NCBI GenBank assembly: GCA_027318525.1
Contig: DAHVPA010000106.1
Location: 1 to 6,713, forward strand
From: Candidatus Cloacimonadota bacterium
GTDB lineage: Bacteria; Cloacimonadota; Cloacimonadia; Cloacimonadales; Cloacimonadaceae
Direction of reading: 5' to 3'
DNA: 6,713 nucleotides
Below are positions 6,193 to 6,713 of the stretch, one piece after another. The notes under the pieces are model-generated. The model searched no databases and had not been told where the DNA came from. It saw only the letters and a program-made list of their open reading frames with translations. The position numbers and the translations under genes are program-made. The stretch's first letter is position 1. Every line of letters begins with the position of its first letter.

Positions 6193-6713
6193 ATGAGTAG
6201 ATTGATTCTGGCTACCCATAACCGAGATAAACTGCGTGAAATCAGAGCGCTGCTAAATCTGCCTGGACTTGACATCATGGCAGTGGATGATGTTTTACCT
6301 GGCTTTGACGTTGAGGAAGACCAGGATACCATCTTGGGCAATGCTGTCAAAAAAGCGGTCGAAACAGCAAAAGCAACAGGTTTTCCATGTCTGGCAGATG
6401 ATACAGGTTTGTTTATAGAAGCTCTAAAAGGTGCTCCCGGTGTCATGGCTGCTAGATATGCCGGAGCGGGATGTTCATATGCAGACAACAGGCACAAAGC
6501 CCTGCAGCAGCTTTTAAACTATAACAACCGCAGAGCTGAATTCAGGACTGTGGCAGTATTGGCGGAGCCAGACGGTGTGGTTATCTGGAGAGAAGGAATT
6601 GTCAAAGGTAAGATTACCACAGCTGAAAGGGGTGATAATGGATTTGGATATGATGCTATCTTCGAAGTTGACGGTAAAAATAAAACCTATGCCGAAATGA
6701 ATAATGATGAGAA
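6193..6713 (+). CDS. rdgB: RdgB/HAM1-type dITP/XTP pyrophosphatase, 3' end beyond window
   Basis: The frame is open from the ATG at 6193 to the window end (173 codons visible of an expected 190-200). It hydrolyses non-canonical purine nucleoside triphosphates (dITP, ITP, XTP) to monophosphates, keeping damaged bases out of DNA and RNA. The N-terminal LATHNRDKLREI has the T-x-N-x-x-K nucleotide-binding pattern (Thr8, Asn10, Lys13). The metal/catalytic motif LADDTGL (about 67-73) runs into GAPGVMAARYAG. NGFGYDAIF (149-157) is the base-recognition loop, with Ala where Pro is usual, and KTYAEM is at 164-169. The C-terminal SHR motif is outside the window. There is no clear Shine-Dalgarno site: the ATG lies 1 base after the TGA of the DUF1232 gene (TGATATG), which points to translational coupling. 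Thr in place of the Ser of ADDSGL is a form I associate with Bacteroidota. Confidence 0.93.
   Translation, partial: MSRLILATHNRDKLREIRALLNLPGLDIMAVDDVLPGFDVEEDQDTILGNAVKKAVETAKATGFPCLADDTGLFIEALKGAPGVMAARYAGAGCSYADNRHKALQQLLNYNNRRAEFRTVAVLAEPDGVVIWREGIVKGKITTAERGDNGFGYDAIFEVDGKNKTYAEMNNDE

Noticed and set aside
6174..6497. 107-codon minus-strand frame at the right end
   Set aside because: It is the antisense of the rdgB reading frame, which has clear family motifs.

Overview
The window is an ordinary-looking chromosomal segment of a Gram-negative (diderm) bacterium. It carries an outer-membrane beta-barrel protein and an envelope peptidyl-prolyl isomerase. Several family details (the GEGNGG sugar-binding loop of the phosphohexomutase, the ADDTGL motif of the RdgB homologue, a PpiD-like protein with a second parvulin-like segment, a probable patatin/BamA-type barrel) fit the Bacteroidota/FCB side of the tree, possibly Cloacimonadota. 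This placement is inference from sequence feel, not a search.

Layout. Positions 1-1116 (+) hold the 3' part of an outer-membrane barrel protein whose start lies off the window. It converges, with a 19-bp gap, on a two-gene minus-strand unit: an inner-membrane-anchored PpiD/SurA-like foldase (2517-4310) followed 34 bp later by a GlmM/phosphomannomutase-family enzyme (1136-2482). A divergent intergenic region of about 360 bp (4311-4667) follows. A plus-strand unit then runs to the end of the window: a DusB-type tRNA-dihydrouridine synthase (best start is a CTG at 4668), a small DUF1232/YkvA-like membrane protein (5655-6191), and an RdgB/HAM1-type nucleotide pyrophosphatase (from 6193, cut by the window end).

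How the genes fit together. The minus-strand pair joins envelope protein folding with supply of a phosphorylated sugar, probably glucosamine-1-phosphate for cell-wall and lipopolysaccharide precursors. The plus-strand operon joins tRNA modification with nucleotide-pool cleaning; the DUF1232 protein between them has no assignable role.

The least ordinary part is the intergenic region. It contains a 113-bp imperfect palindrome (4432-4544) built from four direct and four inverted 11-bp units around one centre, capped by perfect 7-bp terminal arms. A TGn-extended -10 box lies immediately in front of it. The second notable point is the non-AUG (CTG) start of the dus gene: no ATG, GTG or TTG exists in frame before the conserved FMN-site motif is already interrupted. 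I see no CRISPR array, tRNA, rRNA, insertion sequence or defence system here.
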